From the NCBI RefSeq assembly GCF_003945385.1, contig NZ_AP018920.1, forward strand, positions 7,006,001 through 7,070,000: a stretch of 64,000 bases of DNA. The letters are read 5' to 3'. This DNA is from Pseudonocardia autotrophica (GTDB lineage: Bacteria > Actinomycetota > Actinomycetes > Mycobacteriales > Pseudonocardiaceae). The translations under genes were made by a program, and so were the position numbers. Position 1 is the first letter of the stretch. Every line of letters begins with the position of its first letter. Below the pieces are notes generated by a model. That model was not told the DNA's origin, did no database searches, and saw nothing but the letters and a program-made list of their open reading frames with translations. Shown here piece by piece: positions 46,972 through 54,799 of this stretch.

Positions 46972-49400
46972 CCTGGGTGCAGTATGTGCTCGGCACCATC
47001 ACGGTGCTGTCGGCGGTCGTCGCGGTCGTGCTGGTCAGCCGCACGGTCGCGAAGATGGTGTCGATCATCCGGCTCGGTCAGCCGGCTCCGGACCGCGTCG
47101 GCCCGTTCGGCCCGCGGTTCATGACCATGCTCAAGGAGACCCTGGGTCACACCAGGATGCTCAAGTGGAGCCACATCGGCGTCCTGCACTGGCTGGTGAT
47201 GGTCGGCTTCGGTGGCCTGTTCCTGGCGCTGGTCGAGGCGTTCGTCGAGGTCTGGAACCCGACGTTCCACCTGCCGCTGATCGGCACCTGGTCGGTCTAC
47301 TCGCTGTTCGTCGAGATCCTCGGCGTCGGCACCGTGGTCGGTATCGGTGCGCTGATCGTCATCCGCCAGCTGCACAACCCGGCCCGCCAGGGCAGGCTGT
47401 CGCGGTTCTACGGCTCCAACATGGGCCGGGCCTACTTCGTCGAGGGCATCGTGTTCCTCGAGGGGCTGGGCATCCTGGTCGTGCGCGGCGCGAAGATCTC
47501 GCTCGGCGCGTTCGACGTGCCGACCTGGTCGGCCCCGGTCTCCACCGCGCTCGCGGCGATCCTGCCGCCCTCGGAGACGCTGGTGACGGTGTTCGCCGCG
47601 GTCAAGGTGCTCTCCGCGACGATCTGGCTGATCGTGATCGCCCTGACGCCGACGATGGGCGTGGCGTGGCACCGGTTCACTGCGTTCCCGAACATCTACT
47701 TCAAGCGCGAGGACTCCGGTCGCAAGGCGCTCGGCGCGGTCAAGCCGATGATGTCGGGCGGCAAGCCGCTGGACTTCGAGGAGGCCGATCCGGACACCGA
47801 CGTGTTCGGCGCGGGCAAGGTCGAGGACTTCACCTGGAAGGGCCTGCTCGACTTCACCACGTGCACCGAGTGCGGCCGCTGCCAGTCGCAGTGCCCGGCC
47901 TGGAACACCGAGAAGCCGCTCTCGCCCAAGCTGCTGGTCAACGCGCTGCGTGACAACGCCTACGCCAAGGCCCCCTACCTGCTCGCCGGTGGCCGGAAGG
48001 ACATGGCAGGCGACGAGATCGGCATCACCGGCGACGACGCCGAGGCCCGCCTGGCGGCGATCCCCGAGGCCGCGCGCACCGAGGCCGAGCGGCCGCTGAT
48101 CGGCGGCGAGGACGTGCTCGGCGTGATCGACCCGGAGATCCTCTGGTCGTGCACCACCTGCGGGGCCTGCGTCGAGCAGTGCCCGGTCGACATCGAGCAC
48201 GTCGATCACATCGTCGACATGCGCCGCTACCAGGTCATGATCGAGTCCGAGTTCCCGACCGAGCTCAACTCGCTGTTCAAGAACCTGGAGAACAAGGGCA
48301 ACCCCTGGGGGCAGAACCCGAAGGACCGCCTGGAGTGGACCAAGGGCCTCGACTTCGAGGTGCCGGTCGTCGAGGGCGAGCTGGACGCCGAGACCGAGTA
48401 CCTGTTCTGGATCGGCTGCGCCGGCGCGTTCGACGACGGCCAGAAGAAGACCATCCAGGCCACCGCGGAGCTGCTGCACCGGGCCGGGGTGAACTTCGCC
48501 GTGCTCGGCTCGGGAGAGACCTGCACCGGTGACCCGGCGCGCCGCTCGGGCAACGAGTTCGTCTTCCAGATGCTCGCCCAGCAGAACGTCGAGACCCTCA
48601 ACACGGTCTTCGAGGGCCGCGAGACCGGCACCCGCAAGATCGTCACGACCTGCCCGCACTGCCTCAACACCCTGGGCCGGGAGTACCCGCAGCTCGACGG
48701 GCACTACGAGGTCCTGCACCACACCCAGCTGCTCAACAAGCTGGTGCGGGAGAAGAAGCTGGTGCCGGTGTCCGCCCCGGCGGGCGAGGAGACCGGCCCG
48801 GTCACCTACCACGACCCCTGCTACCTCGGGCGGCACAACGAGGTCTACGAGGAGCCCCGCGCGCTGATCAACGCCACCGGGGCGGCCGGCACGACCACGC
48901 TGACCGAGATGCCGCGCCACGGCGACCGGTCGATGTGCTGCGGTGCCGGTGGCGCCCGGATGTGGATGGAGGAGCGCATCGGCAAGCGCATCAACTTCAC
49001 CCGCGCCGAGGAGGCCGCCGAGACCCTGCAGCAGGCGGGCAACGGCACGGAGCCCTCCGGGACGCTCGCGGTCGGCTGCCCGTTCTGCCGCACGATGATG
49101 ACCGACGGTGTGAACCAGACCGCCGGTGAGGCCGTCAAGGTCCAGGACGTCTCGCAGATGCTGCTCGCCGCCGTGCGCCGCGGGGACCCGGCTCCGGAGC
49201 CGACCCCCGAGCCGGAGCCGACCCCCGAGCCCTCGGCCGAGGCCCCGGCTGAGTCCCCGGCTGAGTCGGAGGTCCCGTCCGGGACCGACGGCGCGGAGAG
49301 CACCGGGACCGCACCGACCCCCGAGCAGGGTTCGAACGGCGCAGCGAGCAACGGCTCGTCGCCCGACCAGGCCGCGCGGGAACGCTCGACCGAGAACTGA
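46968..49400 (+). CDS. Membrane iron-sulfur reductase (Rv0338c/HdrD-like)
   Basis: 810 residues. Seen: N-terminal quinone-type membrane part with about five helices (1-240), two [4Fe-4S] motifs C-x2-C-x2-C-x3-CP (TTCTECGRCQSQCPAW; SCTTCGACVEQCPVD, about residues 298 and 394), and two CCG cysteine-rich domains (TCPHCLNTLG; CCGAGGARMW). The C-terminal 70 residues are Pro/Glu repeats. Related to heterodisulfide-reductase-like subunits in mycobacteria; electron acceptor unknown. ATG at 46968 has AAGGGAGG 9 nt upstream; the TTG at 46959 has no spacer. Confidence 0.88.
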   Translation: MTWVQYVLGTITVLSAVVAVVLVSRTVAKMVSIIRLGQPAPDRVGPFGPRFMTMLKETLGHTRMLKWSHIGVLHWLVMVGFGGLFLALVEAFVEVWNPTFHLPLIGTWSVYSLFVEILGVGTVVGIGALIVIRQLHNPARQGRLSRFYGSNMGRAYFVEGIVFLEGLGILVVRGAKISLGAFDVPTWSAPVSTALAAILPPSETLVTVFAAVKVLSATIWLIVIALTPTMGVAWHRFTAFPNIYFKREDSGRKALGAVKPMMSGGKPLDFEEADPDTDVFGAGKVEDFTWKGLLDFTTCTECGRCQSQCPAWNTEKPLSPKLLVNALRDNAYAKAPYLLAGGRKDMAGDEIGITGDDAEARLAAIPEAARTEAERPLIGGEDVLGVIDPEILWSCTTCGACVEQCPVDIEHVDHIVDMRRYQVMIESEFPTELNSLFKNLENKGNPWGQNPKDRLEWTKGLDFEVPVVEGELDAETEYLFWIGCAGAFDDGQKKTIQATAELLHRAGVNFAVLGSGETCTGDPARRSGNEFVFQMLAQQNVETLNTVFEGRETGTRKIVTTCPHCLNTLGREYPQLDGHYEVLHHTQLLNKLVREKKLVPVSAPAGEETGPVTYHDPCYLGRHNEVYEEPRALINATGAAGTTTLTEMPRHGDRSMCCGAGGARMWMEERIGKRINFTRAEEAAETLQQAGNGTEPSGTLAVGCPFCRTMMTDGVNQTAGEAVKVQDVSQMLLAAVRRGDPAPEPTPEPEPTPEPSAEAPAESPAESEVPSGTDGAESTGTAPTPEQGSNGAASNGSSPDQAARERSTEN

Positions 49401-49413
49401 TCATCGCCCTGGC

Positions 49414-49444
49414 GCCGCGGGCCGCGTGGATCGCGGCCCGCGGC
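49414..49444. terminator. Strong bidirectional hairpin terminator
   Basis: Perfect 13-bp stem GCCGCGGGCCGCG / CGCGGCCCGCGGC with loop TGGAT between the convergent iron-sulfur reductase and membrane-protein genes. Confidence 0.8.
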
Positions 49445-49466
49445 TCCGGGACGGTGATCCGGGTGC

Positions 49467-50615
49467 TCAGCAGGGCGTGAAGGACGAGACCTGGAAGGTC
49501 GGCGTCGCAGCGGGGGTGCGGGTCAGCACCACGGTTCCCAGCTGCGGGCCGGCGGCGGCACCCCAGGCGGTGTCGCAGCCGTCGACGACGGTGCTGCCGC
49601 CGGGCGGGACGTCCGGATCCGACTGCCGGTCCGGCGTCGTGATCGGGGCATCGGAGGGGACCCGGGAGTGCAGGACGGCGATGGCGTCCTCACAGGTCGC
49701 GGCACCGGTCGCGAGCCGGAGCTGCTCGATCGCCGGGTCCTGCACCAGACGGCAGACCCGCGCCGGGTTCCCGTCCGCGACACCGGTGTCGAGCGCGACG
49801 AGCGCGAGCTGCGGCCGGTCGACACCGAGCGCCGCGCGCATCTGGGCGCCGGCCTGAGCGTCGATCCGAGCCTGGTCCTGGCGGATCTCGGCGGACCGGA
49901 ACGTGTAACCCGCCCCGGAGACGACGAGCAGCACCCCACCCACCGCCAGGACCTTCCAGCGGGGGAGCAGCAGCAGCCCGGCCACGACCACGCCGACGCC
50001 CAGCGCGAGCCCCCAGGCCCACGGGTTCCGGGCCGTGGCCTGCAGCAGCGCGCCGACCAGCACGACCCCCGCGACGTGCGGGGCCCAGCCGTTCAGCAGC
50101 CGGTCGAGCCGGAACAGGGTGAGCAGCAGCAGGGTGCCGAAGCCGAGCCCGACCGGCACCCACCAGCGGTCCGGATCGTCGAGGAACGGCAGCAGCAGGA
50201 CGGCGGCACCGACCAGGCCGAGCGCGCTCGCCCCGCGGACGGTGCGCGGGCGCAGCTTGCGCCAGTGCGCCCACGGATCGCCGTCCGGGCCTGGCCCGGT
50301 GGGACGCGCGGCGCCCGTCTCCCGGGGGCCGGGACGGTCGTCCTCGCGGTCCGGCGCGGCGCCGGCCCGCGGGACGTGGACCATCGCGGAGCCGGGCTCG
50401 GCGTCGTCGCGTGCACCGGCGTGCGCGCCGGCGTCGCGCACAGCTGCGTGCGCACCGGCGTCGCGCGTATCGGCGTCGTTCGCACCGGCGCCGGGCGTAC
50501 CGGCGGCTGCGCCGTCACCCGGCCGCCGGCCGCGGTCGGGCCTGCCGGGGCGGCGGCGTCCGGTCGCCCACGGATCGGCGGGCCCGTTCTCCGGGGAGCT
50601 GCGGTCGGCGTCCAT
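49467..50615 (-). CDS. Membrane protein of unknown function
   Basis: 382 residues: a disordered, Ala/Asp/Gly-rich N-terminal third with ADTRDAGAH-type repeats, four or five membrane helices (about 130-245) and a C-terminal extracytoplasmic domain with cysteines (ARVCRLVQ, ATCEDAIAV, VVDGCDTAWG, SSFTPC). I recognise no family. ATG at 50615 is chosen; GTG at 50621 would add two residues. 56 bp downstream of dcd on the same strand. Confidence 0.6.
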   Translation of the reverse strand: MDADRSSPENGPADPWATGRRRPGRPDRGRRPGDGAAAGTPGAGANDADTRDAGAHAAVRDAGAHAGARDDAEPGSAMVHVPRAGAAPDREDDRPGPRETGAARPTGPGPDGDPWAHWRKLRPRTVRGASALGLVGAAVLLLPFLDDPDRWWVPVGLGFGTLLLLTLFRLDRLLNGWAPHVAGVVLVGALLQATARNPWAWGLALGVGVVVAGLLLLPRWKVLAVGGVLLVVSGAGYTFRSAEIRQDQARIDAQAGAQMRAALGVDRPQLALVALDTGVADGNPARVCRLVQDPAIEQLRLATGAATCEDAIAVLHSRVPSDAPITTPDRQSDPDVPPGGSTVVDGCDTAWGAAAGPQLGTVVLTRTPAATPTFQVSSFTPC

Positions 50616-50671
50616 CGTGACCAGCGTAGCGACGCGGCGCCGGCACGCCGCGGAACGACGAGCTGGTGGTG

Positions 50672-51256
50672 TCAGGTCCGGCGGGTGTCGGTGCGGTGGA
50701 AGTTGCGGAACGCCCGCGACGGCGTCGGGCCGCGCTGGCCCTGGTAGCGGGAACCGACGCCCGCGCTGCCGTAGGGCCGCTCGGCGGGGCTGGACAGCCG
50801 GAACAGGCACAGCTGCCCGATCTTCATGCCGGGCCAGAGCGTGATCGGCAGGTTCGCCACGTTCGACAGCTCGAGGGTGATGTGGCCGGTGAAGCCGGGA
50901 TCGATGAACCCGGCCGTGGAGTGGGTGAGCAGGCCGAGACGGCCCAGTGAGCTCTTGCCCTCCAGCCGTCCGGCCAGGTCGTCGGGCAGGCCCACCCGCT
51001 CGAACGTGGATCCGAGCACGAACTCACCGGGGTGCAGCACGAACGTCTCACCGTCCGGCGTCTCGACCGGCGTGGTCAGCTCGTCCTGCTGCTGGGCCGG
51101 GTCGATGTGGGTGTAGCGGGAGTTCTGGAACACCCGGAAGTAGCGGTCCAGCCGGACGTCGATGCTCGACGGCTGGAGCATCTCGACGTCCCACGGATCG
51201 AGCACCAGCCGCCCGGAATCGATCTCCTTGCGCAGGTCACCGTCGGAGAGCAGCAC
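50672..51256 (-). CDS. dcd: dCTP deaminase, bifunctional type (dCTP to dUMP)
   Basis: 194-residue trimeric enzyme supplying dUMP for thymidylate synthesis. The sequence is very close to the mycobacterial Dcd-Dut form that both deaminates dCTP and hydrolyses d[39 protein letters not shown] with catalytic Glu in the latter's [17 protein letters not shown] region, and [10 protein letters not shown] at the C-terminal lid. GTG at 51256. It acts in the cytosol. Confidence 0.93.
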   Translation of the reverse strand: MLLSDGDLRKEIDSGRLVLDPWDVEMLQPSSIDVRLDRYFRVFQNSRYTHIDPAQQQDELTTPVETPDGETFVLHPGEFVLGSTFERVGLPDDLAGRLEGKSSLGRLGLLTHSTAGFIDPGFTGHITLELSNVANLPITLWPGMKIGQLCLFRLSSPAERPYGSAGVGSRYQGQRGPTPSRAFRNFHRTDTRRT

Positions 51257-51279
51257 CGGGACACCCTAGCGATCGACGA

Positions 51280-52455
51280 TCAAGCCTCGGACGACTCCTC
51301 CGCACCCGACTCCGATCCCGACTCCGAGGTGACCTCCGGGCCCAGCTGCGGCGAGCGGCAGAGGCCGAACATCCAGGCCACCGCCTGCTCCGCTCGGGCG
51401 GCCTCGAAACCGTCGGACGACGCGGGGCGACGACCGTGGTCGCCGTCCATCACCTGCGCGACGGACGCCGCCGCGTCGTGCGCGGCGATGCTGCGGATCG
51501 AGTCGCCGGGCTGCGGCACGTTCGGGCCGTCGACCAACACCGCGAGCGTGCCGAGCCCGGGCGCGTCGACCACCAGCTCGTGGTCGTCGGTGACGACGAC
51601 GGTCGCGGCGGCCAGCACGGCCAGCTCATCGGGCAGGTCCAGCCGGGGGACGACGGTGACCCGCGGATGCCCGGCCAGTGACAGTGCCGGTTCCTCGGTC
51701 GCGAGCGAGCCGGTCACCAGGATCTCGATCCGCGGGTAGCGCTCCAGCAGGTCGGCGAGGCCACCGAGCACCGGCAGCGACGACGACCGCTCCAGGTCGA
51801 CCAGCACCAGCCTGCGGTGCTGCTCGTGTGCCCGCTGCAGGGCGTCGCGGCAGTTGCGGTCGGACGGCCCGGGAAGCGAGTTGACCGTGTCGCCGATCGT
51901 GAGGACGTTCGGGCCGAGCGGGCTGCCGAGCGCGGACCCGCTGGTCGTCAGGAACAGCGACGCCAGCTGGCCGATCACCCGCCGGTGCGCCTCCTGCGGG
52001 AACGGGCACAGCAGGTCGTCGGTGCCCATGCCGGCCTGCATGTGGACGATCGGGATCCGCCGCCAGAACGCCACCGACGCCGCGACCGCCGCGGCCAGCC
52101 CGCCACCGTGCACCAGCACCGCCGACGGGTCCTGGTCCACCATCAGCTGGTCGAGCCGGGTCAGCAGGGCGGCAGCGACGTCCGCCACGGCGGGACCGAC
52201 GTCGCCGGGCAGCAGAAGCGTGATGTCCGTTGCGACGTCGAGCGCCTCGAAGGTCTCGTGCACGCCCATCGGGTCCGAGCCGGTCGCGACGGTGATCCCG
52301 CGGATCCGGTCCGCGGCGGCGATCGCGGACGCCACCGGGGCGAGCCGCGCCACCTCCGGCCGGCTGCCGGCGATGAGGAGGATGTCGTGCTCGTGCTCCG
52401 ACATCTCGGCCGCCTCGGCGCCGGACCCCGACGTCAGCGGTTCGAACATGCTCAT
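51280..52455 (-). CDS. WecB-fold (UDP-GlcNAc 2-epimerase-like) protein, catalytic residues altered
   Basis: 391 residues with two Rossmann-like halves of the UDP-N-acetylglucosamine 2-epimerase fold: GSRPEVARLAPV, VLVHGG, the HMQAGMGTDDLLCPFPQEAHRR segment, and TGSLATEE. Where true epimerases have H-V-E-A-G, this has H-M-Q-A-G; P-E-E-x-x-R is P-Q-E-A-H-R; the HRREN stretch is absent. Epimerase activity is therefore doubtful. The C-terminus is acidic. ATG at 52455 has GGAAGGGG upstream; the longer frame runs antisense through the tRNA and is not real. Confidence 0.8.
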   Translation of the reverse strand: MSMFEPLTSGSGAEAAEMSEHEHDILLIAGSRPEVARLAPVASAIAAADRIRGITVATGSDPMGVHETFEALDVATDITLLLPGDVGPAVADVAAALLTRLDQLMVDQDPSAVLVHGGGLAAAVAASVAFWRRIPIVHMQAGMGTDDLLCPFPQEAHRRVIGQLASLFLTTSGSALGSPLGPNVLTIGDTVNSLPGPSDRNCRDALQRAHEQHRRLVLVDLERSSSLPVLGGLADLLERYPRIEILVTGSLATEEPALSLAGHPRVTVVPRLDLPDELAVLAAATVVVTDDHELVVDAPGLGTLAVLVDGPNVPQPGDSIRSIAAHDAAASVAQVMDGDHGRRPASSDGFEAARAEQAVAWMFGLCRSPQLGPEVTSESGSESGAEESSEA

Positions 52456-52573
52456 CGCGACCCCTTCCGACCGGCACCTGGCCGTTGTCCGGAGTGTGCG
52501 GGACGGTCGCGGTGAGGGTCGAGGTGATCGCGCCGGGTGGTCGGATCCTGCGACGACCGGGGTGTGGTGGCCC

Positions 52574-52604
52574 ATGACAGGTCGCCGACAGCTGGTGCTA
52601 AGGT
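52574..52604 (+). promoter_or_regulatory. Candidate tRNA promoter
   Basis: ATGACA (52574-52579) and TAAGGT (52599-52604) separated by 19 bp, 13 bp before tRNA-Gly. The shape fits an actinobacterial stable-RNA promoter. Confidence 0.45.
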
Positions 52605-52617
52605 GATCGTGCACCGT

Positions 52618-52691
52618 GCGGATGTAGTTCAATGGTAGAACATCAGCTTCCCAAGCTGAATACGCGGGTTCGATTCCCGTCATCCGCTCCA
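52618..52691 (+). tRNA. tRNA-Gly (anticodon CCC)
   Basis: Cloverleaf fits: acceptor GCGGATG/CATCCGC, D arm GTTCAATGGTAGAAC, anticodon stem TCAGC/GCTGA with loop TTCCCAA (anticodon CCC), T arm CGGGTTCGATTCCCG and an encoded CCA at 52689-52691. Reads GGG codons. Its 3' end is the probable attachment site of the adjacent integrase-bearing element. Confidence 0.93.
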
Positions 52692-52694
52692 TCA

Positions 52695-52743
52695 ACGAAG
52701 GCCCAGGTCAGCGGTGGATTTACCACCGAGCCTGGGCCTTCGT
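52695..52743. terminator. Composite hairpin after tRNA-Gly and int
   Basis: ACGAAGGCCCAGG (52695-52707) pairs perfectly with CCTGGGCCTTCGT (52731-52743). The loop carries an inner perfect 6-bp stem CGGTGG/CCACCG. Probably ends both the tRNA and the convergent integrase transcript; it is also close to the attachment junction. Confidence 0.7.
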
Positions 52744-52793
52744 CGTTCTCGCTGAACGGCCTTGCGTGCTATCAACGTGCGATTCGGGGTGGC

Positions 52794-53966
52794 TCACCCA
52801 GCGACCGGCGGATCGCGCTCGTCGTCCTGTGAGCGCGTGACCCCACGTCGGTGGTCGTCGACCAGGCCGCTCAGCCCGTCGGCGATACGGCGATCGGCCG
52901 AGCTGGTCGCACGCTGGTAGATCAGGGCCGCCCGCATGTCGTCGTGCCCCATCCGGGACATCAGGTCCTTGGTGCTCGCGCCGGTCTGGGCGGCCCAGAG
53001 GTTGCCGGTGTGCCGTAGGTCGTGGAAGTGCAGGCCGGGCGCGCCGATCTTCTTCACGGTCTCGACCCAGCGGACCAGGTTGTTGAAGTGCGCCCGGCGC
53101 AGTGCCCCGCCCTTGGGCCCGGTGAACAGCAGCGCGTCCGGGCCCGGACCGACGTAGGTGCGTAGGTGCTCGACCAGCTCCGGGCGAACGGCGGTCGGGA
53201 TGCTGACCGTCCGGACTCCTGCCCGGGACTTGGGCGGGCCGACGACGATCCCCCGACCGACGACCTCGGTGTGGGCGACGCTCACTCGCAGCCAGCTCCC
53301 GTCGGGGGCGACGTCCTGCCGTCGCAACGCTGTCGCCTCTCCCCACCGCAGCGTCGCGAACGCGGTCACGATGATCAGCATCCGCAGCCGCCGGTAGCGC
53401 ATCGCGTCGGCCAGCTCGAACACCTGCGGCAGCGTCAGGACCGGCCGTTCCGCCGGGTTCTCCTGGTCGGCGCCACGCACCCGGCACGGGTTCCGGGTGA
53501 GGATGCGATCCTCCTCGACGGCGGTGTTCAGCACGGCCCGGAGCAGCCGGTACGCCTTGGCCGCCATCGTCTGGGAGACCCCGGCGACGAGCAGGTCGGC
53601 CCGCCACTGCCGGACGAGCGCCGTGGTCAACTCGCCGAGCGCGACGCCGCCGAGGGTGGGGACGATGTGCCGGGCCAGCAGCCACCGGTACAGCTCGACG
53701 GTGCGGGGCCGGAGTCCGGCGCGCTGCTCGACCCAGCTCTCGGCGTAGTCGACGAGCCGGACCTTGGCCCGGGACGGGTCCGTCCACTCACCCTGACTGA
53801 TCGTCGCCTCGACGCGGGACAGGTAGACGTCGGCGTCTGCCTTGCGCGCGAAGGTGGTCGATGCGGTCCGGCGCTGGCCGTCCGGCCCGAGGTAACTCGC
53901 CTGGTAGCGGCCGGACGGGAGCTTGCGGACGTGCCCGAACCGGCGGTGGCCTCGTCGGTTACCCAT
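52794..53966 (-). CDS. Tyrosine-recombinase integrase
   Basis: 390-residue phage/AICE-type integrase. Seen: N-terminal AP2-like arm-binding domain (SGRYQASYLGPDGQRRTASTTF), core-binding SAM-like domain (VDYAESWVEQRAGLRPRTVELY), and catalytic R (about 205, TLRWGEA), H313-x2-R316 (HDLRHTG) and Y (about 348, ALIYQRA). ATG at 53966 overlaps the excisionase stop (TGATG). Its position 100 bp from tRNA-Gly with converging orientation is typical of elements integrated in a tRNA 3' end. Confidence 0.92.
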   Translation of the reverse strand: MGNRRGHRRFGHVRKLPSGRYQASYLGPDGQRRTASTTFARKADADVYLSRVEATISQGEWTDPSRAKVRLVDYAESWVEQRAGLRPRTVELYRWLLARHIVPTLGGVALGELTTALVRQWRADLLVAGVSQTMAAKAYRLLRAVLNTAVEEDRILTRNPCRVRGADQENPAERPVLTLPQVFELADAMRYRRLRMLIIVTAFATLRWGEATALRRQDVAPDGSWLRVSVAHTEVVGRGIVVGPPKSRAGVRTVSIPTAVRPELVEHLRTYVGPGPDALLFTGPKGGALRRAHFNNLVRWVETVKKIGAPGLHFHDLRHTGNLWAAQTGASTKDLMSRMGHDDMRAALIYQRATSSADRRIADGLSGLVDDHRRGVTRSQDDERDPPVAG

Positions 53967-54250
53967 CAGGCCACACCCCCGAGGTCCCGCCAGACGCTCG
54001 CGGCGGTCACCGGCTCGACCCGGCCCGCCTGCACGAAGGCGTCGAGGTCGGCGACGGCGAACCGCACGTGCCGCCCGACCCGGAAGAAGGTGATGCGGCG
54101 TTCGGCGATCAGCCGGCGGACGAAGCGAACCGAGGTGTTCAGGTGCTCGGCCGCCTGCGGGACGGTCAGGTACGGGACTGTCTGATCTTCGGTGTAACTG
54201 GTCCGACACGCCGAGCGCAGCTCGGTGGGAGGAGCAGTCATGACCAGCAC
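53966..54250 (-). CDS. Excisionase-type helix-turn-helix protein, 5' end replaced by IS256 sequence
   Basis: The conserved part (PYLTVPQAAEHLNTSVRFVRRLIAERRITFFRVGRHVRFAVADLDAF) is a MerR/Xis-type winged helix that guides integrase during excision. The IS256 left end lies at 54174, so everything upstream of codon PYLTV is IS sequence and the native start is lost. A start inside the IS (GTG/ATG up to 54250) could still give a hybrid protein. Overlaps the integrase gene. Confidence 0.75.
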   Translation of the reverse strand: MLVMTAPPTELRSACRTSYTEDQTVPYLTVPQAAEHLNTSVRFVRRLIAERRITFFRVGRHVRFAVADLDAFVQAGRVEPVTAASVWRDLGGVA

Positions 54251-54799
54251 GATCGAGCCTGTGCCCGACCGGATTGATCAGCAACAGCTTGCCCAGCAGC
54301 TCGTCGAGGCGGCCCGCGCCGAAGGTGTCGAGCTCGTCGGCCCGGGCGGTCTACTCGCCGGGTTGACCAAGACCGTGCTCGAGACCGCGCTGGAGGCGGA
54401 GATGAGCGAGCACCTGGGCTACGAACCTCACGACCCGGCCGGTCACAACGGCCAGAACTCCCGCAACGGCACCAGGTCGAAGACGGTTCTGACCGAGATC
54501 GGCCCAGTCGAGATCGAGGTCCCACGCGACCGTGACGCCAGCTTCGCGCCAGTGATCGTGCGTAAGCGGCAACGCCGCCTGGACGGCATCGACGAGATCG
54601 TGCTGTCGCTGACCGCGCGCGGCCTGACCACCGGCGAGGTCGCGGCGCACTTCGAGGAGGTCTACGGTGCCAAGGTCTCCAAGGACACCATCTCCCGCAT
54701 CACCGACAAGGTCGTCGAGGAGATGACCGAGTGGCAGAACCGACCGCTCGACCCGGTCTATCCGGTGATCTTCATCGACGCGATCCACGTCAAGGTCCG

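Noticed and set aside
52456..52695. Extension of the WecB-like frame to a start beyond the tRNA, giving a peptide with TGIEPAYSAWEADVLPLNYIR
   Set aside because: This peptide is the classic artefact of reading a tRNA gene antisense; the gene has its own ATG at 52455 with a good ribosome site.
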